DNA of 64,000 bases from Joostella atrarenae. Its GTDB lineage: Bacteria; Bacteroidota; Bacteroidia; Flavobacteriales; Flavobacteriaceae. The translations under genes and the position numbers were made by a program. Positions 38,427-46,680 of the stretch are shown here, piece by piece. The first letter of the stretch is position 1. Each line of letters opens with the position of its first letter. The notes under the pieces are model-generated. The model ran no database searches. It was not told the origin of the DNA and saw only the letters and a list, made by a program, of their open reading frames with translations. The DNA lies in the NCBI RefSeq assembly GCF_021764745.1, contig NZ_JAETXX010000005.1, forward strand, positions 1 through 64,000, read 5' to 3'.

Positions 38427-38632
38427 AGAGGCTATCTAATTAGTTTTTAGACAGCCTCTTTTAAGATCTGATTGAATTGTACGCTAAAATCAGAGTGCTT
38501 AAAACAGCATAAAATATGTTTTCGACGTACTTTTAAGCTTCCCACTCTACTTTTAGTATGCTTTTGGGTGAGCTTAAGGTGTTTTTTGAGATTATAACCA
38601 ATGTAGGAGAGCCGCATACACTTTAATGGCAA
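38427..38632 (-). pseudogene. IS1182-like transposase C-terminal remnant
   Basis: On the minus strand about 60 codons read LKCMRLSYIGYNLKKHLK and on to QILKEAV, like the tail of IS1182-type DDE transposases (recalled pattern). The stop lies inside an inverted repeat, AGAGGCTATCTAA (38427-38439) with TTAGACAGCCTCT (38447-38459), resembling the GGCTGTCT ends of that IS group; the hairpin could also act as a terminator. The catalytic part is absent. Confidence 0.4.
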
Positions 38633-38682
38633 AGGTATTGTATGCTTCCCTTGAAACTGAACAATTCAAGACTCTCATTAGC

Positions 38683-39939
38683 CTAGGTTTTAGTCCTTAA
38701 TTTTTTTCCTCTTACTTTAAATTTGTCCAATAAATTAGAAATATCCTCACTAATTTTAGTCTCCACAACCCTTGCATATAATTGTGTGGTCGTAAGTTTA
38801 GAGTGCCCCAGTAATTTTGATACCGTTTCAATAGGTACACCATTGGAAAGCATTACGGTTGTAGCAAAGGTATGCCGGGCAACATGAAAAGTAATATTTT
38901 TATGAATATTACACATTCCTGCTATCTCTTTCAAATATTTATTGGTTTTTTGATTGGAGTTTACAGGTAATAAATATCCCATTGAATCCGTCTCATGTAA
39001 GATTCTGTATTTTTCAATGATTTCTAATGCAACGGGCATTAATGGCACTTTAACACGTTCGTCTGTTTTCTCCCTTTTGGTAAATATCCAATAGTTCCCA
39101 TCGATACCCTGTACGATATTGTCTTCGGTTAGTTCTTTTACATCTATATAAGACAAGCCTGTATAACATGAAAAAACAAAACAATCCTTTACCCGCTGTA
39201 ACCGTTCACTTGTGAACTCTGTACTTTCTAACAATTCCAGTTCCCTCTCACTTAAATAAGCTCTATCGTACTTCTGGTATTTCAATTGAAATTGGTTAAA
39301 CGGGTTTTTATGCATCCATTCCAGTTTAACGGCAAGGTTTACTATTTTCTTGAAACGTTCCAAATGTTTCATAACTCCGTTATTACTTAACAAGAGCTGT
39401 TTCTTGGAATTCCTGTAATTGCGAAGGAAGTGTTCAAAATCGGTTACAAACTCGTAATTCAATTGTTTCAGGTAGATGTCCTTTAATCTTCTTTTCTTTA
39501 GCAAGAATTTGTAAAGATATTTTTCAGTGGTATAATAATTTTTCATTGTACCCCTTTTAAGAACAAATGACATATTTCCATGATGGTATGCAATGAGTTC
39601 CCGTAGGGTCTTACTATTAGCATCCTCTCCCAAATACCGGGCTTTGATAGCATCCGAAGATATAAACTTATCTTCTGCCAAAAGTTCTTTATGGCATTCC
39701 AAAAGCCTGTTATAAACCTCGTCCAAATAAGCGTTTAGGATTCTTATTTTTTGCAAACTACCTCTGCCTCTTCTTTTTTGACTGTCCCAATCTTTGACTG
39801 GAACAACTCGCTTTAAACTAATTTCTGCACGTTTTCCGTTAATCGTAATACGTACATAGATGGAAAGTTGTTTGGGATTACTCCTTGATTTTCTGGTAAA
39901 GAAAATCATCGTAAAAGTGTGTTTTGTCTTCATTTTCAA
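38683..39939 (-). CDS. IntDOT-like tyrosine recombinase (island integrase)
   Basis: 418 residues: an N-terminal arm-binding domain (IFFTRKSRSNPKQLSIYVRI), a core-binding SAM-like domain (about 105-205) and a catalytic domain (about 215-405). Motifs: CYTGLSYIDV, where the first Arg of the family is Ser, as in IntDOT; a Lys in TKREKTDERV; HVARHTFATT (HxxR); LLGHSKLTTTQLYARV (His and the Tyr nucleophile). It reads away from the tRNA-Pro gene, with its start 212 bp from the tRNA 3' end, the usual place for an island integrase. The length is normal and no lesion is seen, so it could still be active. Confidence 0.92.
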   Translation of the reverse strand: MKMKTKHTFTMIFFTRKSRSNPKQLSIYVRITINGKRAEISLKRVVPVKDWDSQKRRGRGSLQKIRILNAYLDEVYNRLLECHKELLAEDKFISSDAIKARYLGEDANSKTLRELIAYHHGNMSFVLKRGTMKNYYTTEKYLYKFLLKKRRLKDIYLKQLNYEFVTDFEHFLRNYRNSKKQLLLSNNGVMKHLERFKKIVNLAVKLEWMHKNPFNQFQLKYQKYDRAYLSERELELLESTEFTSERLQRVKDCFVFSCYTGLSYIDVKELTEDNIVQGIDGNYWIFTKREKTDERVKVPLMPVALEIIEKYRILHETDSMGYLLPVNSNQKTNKYLKEIAGMCNIHKNITFHVARHTFATTVMLSNGVPIETVSKLLGHSKLTTTQLYARVVETKISEDISNLLDKFKVRGKKLRTKT

Positions 39940-40026
39940 TGACTTTTAGTTAAACAATAATCTGTTAAATAGAAAGTCAAATCATACCCGAAGGTTCTCT
40001 AAAGATAGTGCATTTTTAGTGAAACA

Positions 40027-40047
40027 TTGCACACCGAATTGCACACC
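40027..40047. repeat. Candidate integrase arm-type sites, right end
   Basis: TTGCACACC occurs at 40027-40035 and 40039-40047, a 12-bp phasing identical to the pair at 674-692 in the left end. It lies between the integrase start and attR, as expected for arm sites that may also allow integrase autoregulation. Confidence 0.5.
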
Positions 40048-40092
40048 TATTATATGATTTTAAATGATATCAAATGAATGCATAAAAAGCAA

Positions 40093-40126
40093 AAAACACT
40101 GAAAATCAACAGATTAACAGTGTTTT
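40093..40126 (-). terminator. Island-borne terminator now serving tRNA-Pro
   Basis: AAAACACTG (40093-40101) pairs with CAGTGTTTT (40118-40126) and is followed on the minus strand by a T-rich stretch. It is the first hairpin downstream of tRNA-Pro and lies inside the island, so the element seems to bring its own terminator for the tRNA it interrupts. Confidence 0.6.
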
Positions 40127-40148
40127 ATTTTGACCTATTTCTAGGTTC

Positions 40149-40162
40149 GTCGGGGTGGCAGG
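40149..40162. repeat. attR: tRNA-Pro 3' end core
   Basis: The same 14 bases as at 599-612; here they are the two bases after the tRNA plus the last 12 bases of the intact tRNA-Pro. The crossover must lie in this core, because the tRNA body continues only on this side. Confidence 0.75.
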
Positions 40163-40224
40163 ATTCGAACCTGCGACCTCCGCGTCCCAAACGCGGCGCG
40201 ATAACCGGGCTACGCTACACCCCG
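40151..40224 (-). tRNA. tRNA-Pro(TGG)
   Basis: 74 bases that fold as a full cloverleaf. The acceptor stem CGGGGTG/CACCCCG, the anticodon loop TTTGGGA with anticodon TGG (40187-40189) and the T-loop GTTCGAATC are all present. CCA is not encoded. The 3' end is the island attachment site and remains intact. Confidence 0.95.
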
Positions 40225-40575
40225 AAAACTTTTTGAGTAAAGTTCAATTTCACTTTAAATAAAAGTACCGTTTAAAGCGGGCACAAAAGTATGATTATTG
40301 TTTGAATAAAAAAACTAAATATTAATTTATTTTGAAGATATTTCTCATTATTAATTTTTATATCTGATATGCAGTGTCTTATGTTTTTTTGTAATAATAA
40401 TTTAATAGAGAATATTTAATTGTACTTACAGATTAATTAAGTTTTTGAGTTTGAATATTGCTCAATAAGTATAGGATATTTATTTACATATACTAGACAA
40501 TTCTGTATAGTTATATTCCTTTTTAGATTGGTACTTTTGTAGAAATAAATTTAAGTAATCTAACTAAGAAATAAA
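40225..40575. promoter_or_regulatory. Spacer with promoter of the MFS gene
   Basis: 350 bp, very AT-rich. TACTTTTG at 40532-40539 fits the TAnnTTTG minus-7 box, 37 bp before the MFS ATG; no good minus-33 box is seen. The tRNA-Pro promoter should lie just right of 40224. Confidence 0.5.
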
Positions 40576-41769
40576 ATGGCAGAAGTAACAAACAAAAAAG
40601 CGTTATTAGCATTAGCTATCGGTGGTTTTGGCATCGGAATGACAGAGTTTGTTATAATGGGGATCTTGCCTGATGTAGCTGCAGCTTTAAATATTTCAAT
40701 TCCTAAGGCAGGCCACTTTATATCTGCTTATGCATTGGGTGTGGTCGTTGGGGCACCTTTATTGACTACCATTGGTAACAAGTGGGCGCCTCATAAAATG
40801 TTATTATACCTAATGATATGGTTTACTGTTTTTAATACCATCTCTGCATTTGCAGATAGTTATTCACTTTTATTAGTAGCTAGGTTTTTATCTGGGTTGC
40901 CTCATGGGGCTTTCTTTGGAATAGGAGCTGTGGTTGCTGGAAAGCTTGCTAGAGAAGGGAAGTCAGCCAAAGCAATAGCTACAATGTTTTCTGGTTTAAC
41001 AATAGCTAATGTTATTGGTGTTCCGTTGGGAACTTATGTTGGGCATCATTACCATTGGAGTATTTCCTTTATGATTGTAGGTGTGATAGGGATAATGACT
41101 ATGTTAAGTATTTATTTTTGGATGCCTAAAGTGGAAACTACGCCTTCAAGAGGAATGGCAAATGAGTTTAAAGTATTTAAGAATTTAGATTTCTTAGGAC
41201 TTATTGTACTTACAATGGTTGGTACTGGTGGATTTTTTGCTTGGTATAGTTATATAGCCCCTTTGATTACTGATGTTGCTGGATTGAATGAAAATATAGT
41301 TAGCTACGCTATGATTATTGCTGGTTTAGGAATGGTAGTAGGAAATTTTGTTGGAGCAAAATTGGCAGAAATATTTTCGCCTTTAAAAGCCGTTATTATC
41401 AGTTTAGTGGTGATGGTTTGTGTGCTACTAATTAATAGTTTTGTAGCATCAAGTGGTTATGTAGTATTATTGATGACGTTTATTATTGGAATGACTGCTT
41501 TTACTGTATCTACTCCGATTCAAATGGCGGTAATAAAAAGTGCCAAAGGTTCTGAGATGTTAGGATCTTCAGCCAATCAAAGCGCATTTAACATGGGGAA
41601 TGCTTCAGGAGCCTTTTTTGCTGGACTTCCTATTGCATATGGACTCAGTTATACTTCAGCAAGTATTGTAGGCGCAATAATGGCTTCAAGTGGAGTTGTT
41701 TTGGCTATTTCAATTTTATGGTACCGTAAAAATAAGGCAACCAAGCAAGGGTTAGTTTTCCAGAATTAA
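40576..41769 (+). CDS. MFS transporter, AraJ/YdhP-like drug or sugar efflux type
   Basis: 397 residues with 12 membrane helices and almost no soluble tails. ALAIGGFGIGMTEFVIMGIL and ARFLSGLPHGAFFGIGAVVA are hallmarks of the DHA1 efflux subfamily that includes AraJ. It probably exports a small molecule; the substrate is unknown. It is the first chromosomal gene after the tRNA and converges with the lipoprotein gene at 41780. Confidence 0.85.
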   Translation: MAEVTNKKALLALAIGGFGIGMTEFVIMGILPDVAAALNISIPKAGHFISAYALGVVVGAPLLTTIGNKWAPHKMLLYLMIWFTVFNTISAFADSYSLLLVARFLSGLPHGAFFGIGAVVAGKLAREGKSAKAIATMFSGLTIANVIGVPLGTYVGHHYHWSISFMIVGVIGIMTMLSIYFWMPKVETTPSRGMANEFKVFKNLDFLGLIVLTMVGTGGFFAWYSYIAPLITDVAGLNENIVSYAMIIAGLGMVVGNFVGAKLAEIFSPLKAVIISLVVMVCVLLINSFVASSGYVVLLMTFIIGMTAFTVSTPIQMAVIKSAKGSEMLGSSANQSAFNMGNASGAFFAGLPIAYGLSYTSASIVGAIMASSGVVLAISILWYRKNKATKQGLVFQN

Positions 41770-41779
41770 TTCATTTTAT

Positions 41780-42385
41780 TTAATAAGTATAGGTTTTTGC
41801 TTTGCTGTAATCATCACTAAAAAGTATTTCGGCATGACCACTTGGAGCATCGTATGGAGCCTTTTCTAAAACACTCGGGTTAGAAGGGTATTTGCCTTCG
41901 CTATATATGAGTTCTTTATATACTCCTGCATCTTTGATTAAAATTATAGCCCATTTATTTTTCTTTGTTTTTTCAACAAAGAGTGGTGGATTCATTACAG
42001 AGAATTTTGTAATTGGTTTAAGATGAGTGTCTAGTAGTAACATTGCACAGCCGCCAGTTCCACAAAAATAGCGAGTAAAGAAGTTTATGAAAACCTCATT
42101 TTCATCATCATCATTTAAGTCAATTTCATATAATTGAAATTTTCTATCATTTTCTTCTAAAATATCAATATCATTTTTTAAATAGACTTCCTTTAAATAG
42201 GTTTTAATTCTCTCAGCTAATTCATCGTTTACAGTTTGTTGTGCATAATTTTCTTGGACAGGATTTTCTATTTCCTTTTCATGACTTTCTATTGTTATTT
42301 TTTCAACTGTATCTGTGTTTTTGTTGTTTGGTTCTTTACAGGAAATGAAGGAAACGAATGTTAGAAATAATATAAGAGCTTTCAT
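41780..42385 (-). CDS. Hypothetical lipoprotein
   Basis: 201 residues with lipobox SFISCKE. An acidic linker is followed by a beta-rich domain with DLNDDDENEVFINFFTRYFC, which resembles FG-GAP/EF-type calcium-binding loops in secreted proteins, and FCGTGGCAMLLLD with two close Cys that could pair. I do not recognise a family. It ends ten bases from the MFS stop, convergent. Confidence 0.6.
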   Translation of the reverse strand: MKALILFLTFVSFISCKEPNNKNTDTVEKITIESHEKEIENPVQENYAQQTVNDELAERIKTYLKEVYLKNDIDILEENDRKFQLYEIDLNDDDENEVFINFFTRYFCGTGGCAMLLLDTHLKPITKFSVMNPPLFVEKTKKNKWAIILIKDAGVYKELIYSEGKYPSNPSVLEKAPYDAPSGHAEILFSDDYSKAKTYTY

Positions 42386-42557
42386 CTTTTTTTAATTTTT
42401 TATGTGTGAAGTAAATTCACTTTTAAACATTTTAGTTGTTATGATTTACTTCATATGTGTTAGGTTGGTAGTATTATAAAGATAATTAAAATTTGTTTTG
42501 AACTTTATTTTAAAGTTAATGGTATTGTTATTCTATTAGGAAAGACCGAAATTCGTT

Positions 42558-44078
42558 GTGATAAATTTAATTATGATGCCAGAATTTCAGACTCCTTTTA
42601 TTGAATTGTCTAAAGTGACTTTAGCGATTAAAAATCATATTATTTTAGAGGATATTAACTTGACGATAGAAAAGGGGACATCTCTTTCTATATCTGGAGC
42701 TTCCGGAAGTGGAAAAACAACTTTAGCGACTTTAATTTCCAATGGGAACGGACAAAGTTCGGGGAGTATTTATAACCCATTAAAAACTGTTTTTGTCTCT
42801 CAACAAGATAATTTTAGTGAAGTTTCAGGGATGGCTAGTACATATTATAGTAAGCGTTATGAGTTTCATGAGTATGAGAAACAACTTTCTGTGAGTCAGT
42901 ATTTATATCAAATAAATAAAAAGGAAAAGTATACAGAAGGGAGTATTCTGGAGGATGAGCTCTTGGATAGTTTCCATGTTTCTAGTTTATTATATAAAAA
43001 TTTAATGCAGTTAAGTAATGGAGAGCGTAAGAAACTTCAATTAGTAGTTGCTATTTTTCAAGCTCCAGAGTTGTTGATATTAGATCAACCTTTTACGGGT
43101 TTAGATGTAGCTGCCAGAAAAGAGTTATCCAAATTTTTTTATGATGTTACCCAGCAAGGAGTAACACTTGTTCTCATTTGTGGAACAGAAGAGATTCCCC
43201 CTTTTATTGATAGGTCTATTGTGTTAGAGAAGGGTAAAATTGTGCAGGATACGACTCCTTCTTCAATTAAAAATATAGAAGTATCTGCTGTAAATATTGA
43301 TAAAAATATTGATTTAAGTAAATTACTTAAGAGCAATGACCATGATTATAATATAATTGTAGAAATGAAAGGTGTTAATGTTTCTATGTCTGGAAAGTCT
43401 ATTTTGAAAAATATAGATTGGCTTATAAAGCCAGGGGAATGTTGGGCGCTTTTAGGACATAATGGTGCTGGAAAGTCTACTTTGTTAAGTTTAATTACTG
43501 CGGATAATCCACAAGGATACAATAATCATTTAGTGCTTTTTGATACAAAACGTGGAAGTGGTGAAAGTATATGGGATATAAAGCAAAAGATTGGATTTTT
43601 GTCACCAGAGTTGCATCTTTATTTTATGCGGGGTAGGGGTGTAATAAATAGTGTTCCAGGAATGAAAACCACTGCCAATCATTATAGTACTTTAACATGT
43701 TCTGATGTGATTATTTCTGGTTTTAAAGATGAAATTGGTACTGTTTCAATTCCAACCAAGAATCAAGAGGAAATTGCTAGCGATTGGTTGATTTTAGTAG
43801 GTTTGTCGCATTTAAAAAGTTCATTGTTTATTAATGCATCGCTTGGAGAGCAAAGAGTTTTATTGCTTTTAAGAGCTTTAGTTAAAAATCCACCGCTTCT
43901 TATTTTAGACGAACCATGTCAAGGGATGGATAGCAACCAAATTCAGTATTTTAAAGAACTCTTGGATTATATTTGTATGTCTAAGGAAGTAACTATGATT
44001 TATGTTTCTCATCGAAAAGAGGAAATTCCAAATAGCGTAAATAAAACACTAACCTTGTCAAAAGGTAAAATAGTTTAA
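42558..44078 (+). CDS. Duplicated ABC ATPase, ModF-like
   Basis: 506 residues with two ATP-binding domains. The first has GASGSGKTTLA (Walker A), LSNGERKKLQLV (signature) and LLILDQPFTGLD. The second has GHNGAGKSTLLS, LGEQRVLLLLRAL and LLILDEPCQGMD. There is no membrane domain and no adjacent permease. ModF/PhrA-type double ATPases are linked with molybdate transport or photorepair in other bacteria; the function here is open. The start may be the later ATG at MPEFQTPFIE. Confidence 0.75.
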   Translation: MINLIMMPEFQTPFIELSKVTLAIKNHIILEDINLTIEKGTSLSISGASGSGKTTLATLISNGNGQSSGSIYNPLKTVFVSQQDNFSEVSGMASTYYSKRYEFHEYEKQLSVSQYLYQINKKEKYTEGSILEDELLDSFHVSSLLYKNLMQLSNGERKKLQLVVAIFQAPELLILDQPFTGLDVAARKELSKFFYDVTQQGVTLVLICGTEEIPPFIDRSIVLEKGKIVQDTTPSSIKNIEVSAVNIDKNIDLSKLLKSNDHDYNIIVEMKGVNVSMSGKSILKNIDWLIKPGECWALLGHNGAGKSTLLSLITADNPQGYNNHLVLFDTKRGSGESIWDIKQKIGFLSPELHLYFMRGRGVINSVPGMKTTANHYSTLTCSDVIISGFKDEIGTVSIPTKNQEEIASDWLILVGLSHLKSSLFINASLGEQRVLLLLRALVKNPPLLILDEPCQGMDSNQIQYFKELLDYICMSKEVTMIYVSHRKEEIPNSVNKTLTLSKGKIV

Positions 44079-44281
44079 TTCACAGAGATATTAGTTGTTT
44101 ATCATTCATTTAGATAAAAAAGCTATCTTTTTTTGAAGAAGGTGTAATAAATTGCAATCATTTTTATAAATTTAGCATTCAGTATACATGCTTATGATAA
44201 AATACTAAATCGTTTTATTATTTATATGTGCTGCACACTTAAGTAAGAATAACCTAAATTAATAAACCAAGACTTAAATTA

Positions 44282-45748
44282 ATGAGTGAAAACAGTAAAA
44301 AAACAAAGGACAATTCACGAAGAAATTTTATTAAGAATAGTGCTTTAGCATCATCATTTTTAATAGTGCCTAGGCATGTATTAGGAGGTGTTGGATATAT
44401 GGCACCTAGTGATCGATTAAATATTGCCGCAATTGGAGCTGGAGGAAAAGGGCAAAGCGACATTGTAAATGCGTCTGTAAATGGTAGAGAACGTATTTTA
44501 GCTTTGTGTGATGTCGATTTTTCAGGATCTGCAGCAGCAACAGTTAAGAAATTTCCTAAGGCAAAGTTATATGCAGATTTTAGAGAGATGCTCGATAAGG
44601 AGAAAGATATAGACGCGGTAACTATTTCTACTCCAGATCATGTTCATGGCCCTGCTGCCAAGTATGCAATGGAGAGAGGAAAACATGTTTATGTTCAGAA
44701 GCCTATGACTCATAATATTCGTGAAGCTAGAATGCTTACGGAAATGGCGAGAACACAAAAGGTTGTTACTCAAATGGGGAATCAAGGGGGGTCGAATCCT
44801 TTATTAGGGATGGTCCAAAAATGGGTAGATTCTGGTAAATTAGGTAAAATAACAAAAGTAGAGGTTTGGACAAATCGCCCTGTATGGCCTCAAGGTTATG
44901 AAATGCCAAAACCAGATCCTAGTAAAAAACCTAGTGCTTTAGATTGGGACTTGTGGTTAGGTCCAGCTAAAGAAACTCCATATGTGCCAAACATACATCC
45001 ATTTAACTGGCGTGGTTGGTGGGATTATGGAACTGGAGCGTTGGGAGATGTAGGTTGCCACCTTATAGATATTCCTTTTAGAACATTGGATTTAATGTAT
45101 CCTAAAGCTGCAGAATGTAGTGTAGGTACAGTATTTACTAAAATGTGGACACCAGATTATCATCCAGAAGGATGTCCTAACTCTTCTTTTATAACCATAA
45201 AATTTGATGCTACAGAGAAGACAAAATCTCCTTTAGTAATGACATGGAGTGATGGAGGTATTAGACCGTCTCATCCAGATATTATACCTGCGGATAGTGA
45301 TATTGGAGGTAAAGGAAGTCAAAATGGAGTTTTAATTCATGGTGAAAATGGAATCATTTCTACAAATATTAATGACAGTTCTCCATTAATGCCAAAGTTG
45401 TATCTAAATGATGGTACTACAGAATTTGGTCCAGAAGTTGAGGAAATGCCAGAACCAGAATATGGGCACCAACGTAAGTGGGTGGATGCATGTAAAGCTG
45501 GATTTAATAGTAAAGAACATAAAGGACTTACCTCTTCTTTTGATTATGCAGGTCCAATGACAGAGACTGTGTTGATGGGTAATTTAGCTATTAGAAGTTA
45601 TATGCTGAAAAGAGAGAATAGTAAAGGAAGTGAAGAGTTTTATGGCCGTAAGAAACTATTATGGGATGGTGAGAACATGAAAATCACAAATCTAGAAGAA
45701 GCTAATCAGTTTGTAACAAGAGACTATCGTAAAGGATGGAAAATGTAA
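44282..45748 (+). CDS. Gfo/Idh/MocA-family oxidoreductase, Tat-exported
   Basis: 488 residues. A twin-arginine signal (NSRRNFIKNSALASSFLIVP) leads to a Rossmann NAD(P) domain (LNIAAIGAGGKGQSD) and the EKP-like motif region (GKHVYVQKPMTH). A C-terminal Gfo/Idh/MocA beta-sheet domain has NIHPFNWRGWWDYGTGALGD. It acts in the periplasm on a sugar or sugar derivative, with a bound cofactor. A second family member sits at 53670. A strong terminator follows. Confidence 0.85.
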   Translation: MSENSKKTKDNSRRNFIKNSALASSFLIVPRHVLGGVGYMAPSDRLNIAAIGAGGKGQSDIVNASVNGRERILALCDVDFSGSAAATVKKFPKAKLYADFREMLDKEKDIDAVTISTPDHVHGPAAKYAMERGKHVYVQKPMTHNIREARMLTEMARTQKVVTQMGNQGGSNPLLGMVQKWVDSGKLGKITKVEVWTNRPVWPQGYEMPKPDPSKKPSALDWDLWLGPAKETPYVPNIHPFNWRGWWDYGTGALGDVGCHLIDIPFRTLDLMYPKAAECSVGTVFTKMWTPDYHPEGCPNSSFITIKFDATEKTKSPLVMTWSDGGIRPSHPDIIPADSDIGGKGSQNGVLIHGENGIISTNINDSSPLMPKLYLNDGTTEFGPEVEEMPEPEYGHQRKWVDACKAGFNSKEHKGLTSSFDYAGPMTETVLMGNLAIRSYMLKRENSKGSEEFYGRKKLLWDGENMKITNLEEANQFVTRDYRKGWKM

Positions 45749-45771
45749 TATTTTGAATTGTTTTATACCAA

Positions 45772-45813
45772 AAAATAAAGGCGAACCATATGGCTCGCCT
45801 TTATTTTTAATGT
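45772..45813. terminator. Bidirectional terminator
   Basis: AAATAAAGGCGA pairs with TCGCCTTTATTT (with a loop holding CCATATGG) and has A- and T-runs on both sides. It sits between the convergent oxidoreductase (ends 45748) and the gene at 45829-46461 and serves both. Confidence 0.85.
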
Positions 45814-45828
45814 ATAGTAAGTTGTTAA

Positions 45829-46461
45829 TTATTTGTCATAAGGGAACTTACGAGTAGATTTACGCATCATAGCTTCAATAATGTCGTAAGTGTTTTTTCC
45901 AGATTTTCTGGTAATTACTTTTTCGTATTTCCAAAGTAATTTTCCTGTTGCACCATCACTTAATTTAATAGCTATTCTTCCGTAATCTGATGTTCCGGAA
46001 ACAAAAGATACAAAGTCAAAATCGGTAGAAACACCTTCAGAAATTAAAGCATTTAATGTTAGATCTCCAGAAATAATAGCATCGACATTTAGGAGTTTAC
46101 ATAAATCTTGAGTTGTGTAAATATCTAAATTCATTAGATCTATACCTTCTTTAGATAAAATTGCATTTGTATTGTTAATATCTTGAAACTCTATACGGTA
46201 GTCCTTGCGTTTATGCATCTTAAGAAAATAAGTTTCTAATGCATTTTGCACTTCATATCCCTCTTTCTCTTGAAGTTTCTCTAGTTGCTCTTTTGTGAGT
46301 TGCTTGTTGTCTAGCTCTAAACGTGCTTCAAAAGGAACAATGGCAACCGTTTTATGGTTTTTGCTTAACTCTTCAAAAGAATCACTTTGGTATATTGTTT
46401 TTTGTGCAAATGTGATGCTACTTAAAAGTAGTAAAGTGAGTAATAATATATTTTTTTTCAT
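45829..46461 (-). CDS. Secreted protein of unknown function
   Basis: 210 residues with a signal peptide (LLLSSITFAQ). Residues 30-190 look like an alpha/beta domain of the TolB-N/CsgG-like kind: VAIVPFEARLELDNKQL, LCKLLNVDAIISGDLTLNAL, IAIKLSDGATGKLLWKYEK. Such domains occur in outer-membrane-associated lipoproteins. No enzyme motif is seen. Confidence 0.6.
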   Translation of the reverse strand: MKKNILLLTLLLLSSITFAQKTIYQSDSFEELSKNHKTVAIVPFEARLELDNKQLTKEQLEKLQEKEGYEVQNALETYFLKMHKRKDYRIEFQDINNTNAILSKEGIDLMNLDIYTTQDLCKLLNVDAIISGDLTLNALISEGVSTDFDFVSFVSGTSDYGRIAIKLSDGATGKLLWKYEKVITRKSGKNTYDIIEAMMRKSTRKFPYDK

Positions 46462-46680
46462 TTTTCTTAGAACCTGAATTCTGTTTTTATATTAGAAAAA
46501 TTATTTTTGAATTTCTCTATCAGTAGTTGTTAATCCAGTTTGGTGTGGTGTCTTTAATTTTGGGTGTCAAAAATATCGAAAATCTCTAAGCCTACCTCAA
46601 TTTCTCGAGATTTGTTCTGTAAATGCTTGTTTTTAACTTTTTCTTCACGATTTGTGTATATTCAGAAATACTTAAAACGA

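Larger units (their letters stand above)
599..40162. mobile_element. Genomic island of about 39.5 kb in tRNA-Pro, carrying an alpha-mannan-type PUL and a dCas12f-sigma unit
   Basis: Bounded by 14-bp direct repeats of a tRNA-Pro 3' end (599-612 and 40149-40162), with an IntDOT-like integrase (38683-39939) next to the intact tRNA. Paired TGCACAC boxes with 12-bp phasing lie inside both ends, and two separate terminators suit the same tRNA (557-597 outside the island, 40093-40126 inside). The content is accessory: defence-like genes, a PUL, an IS remnant and several broken genes. I see no relaxase, conjugation genes or T4SS, so it would need help to transfer, or moved as a decayed ICE. The repeat could instead be chance or mark nested insertions; the terminator logic argues against chance. 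Confidence 0.72.
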
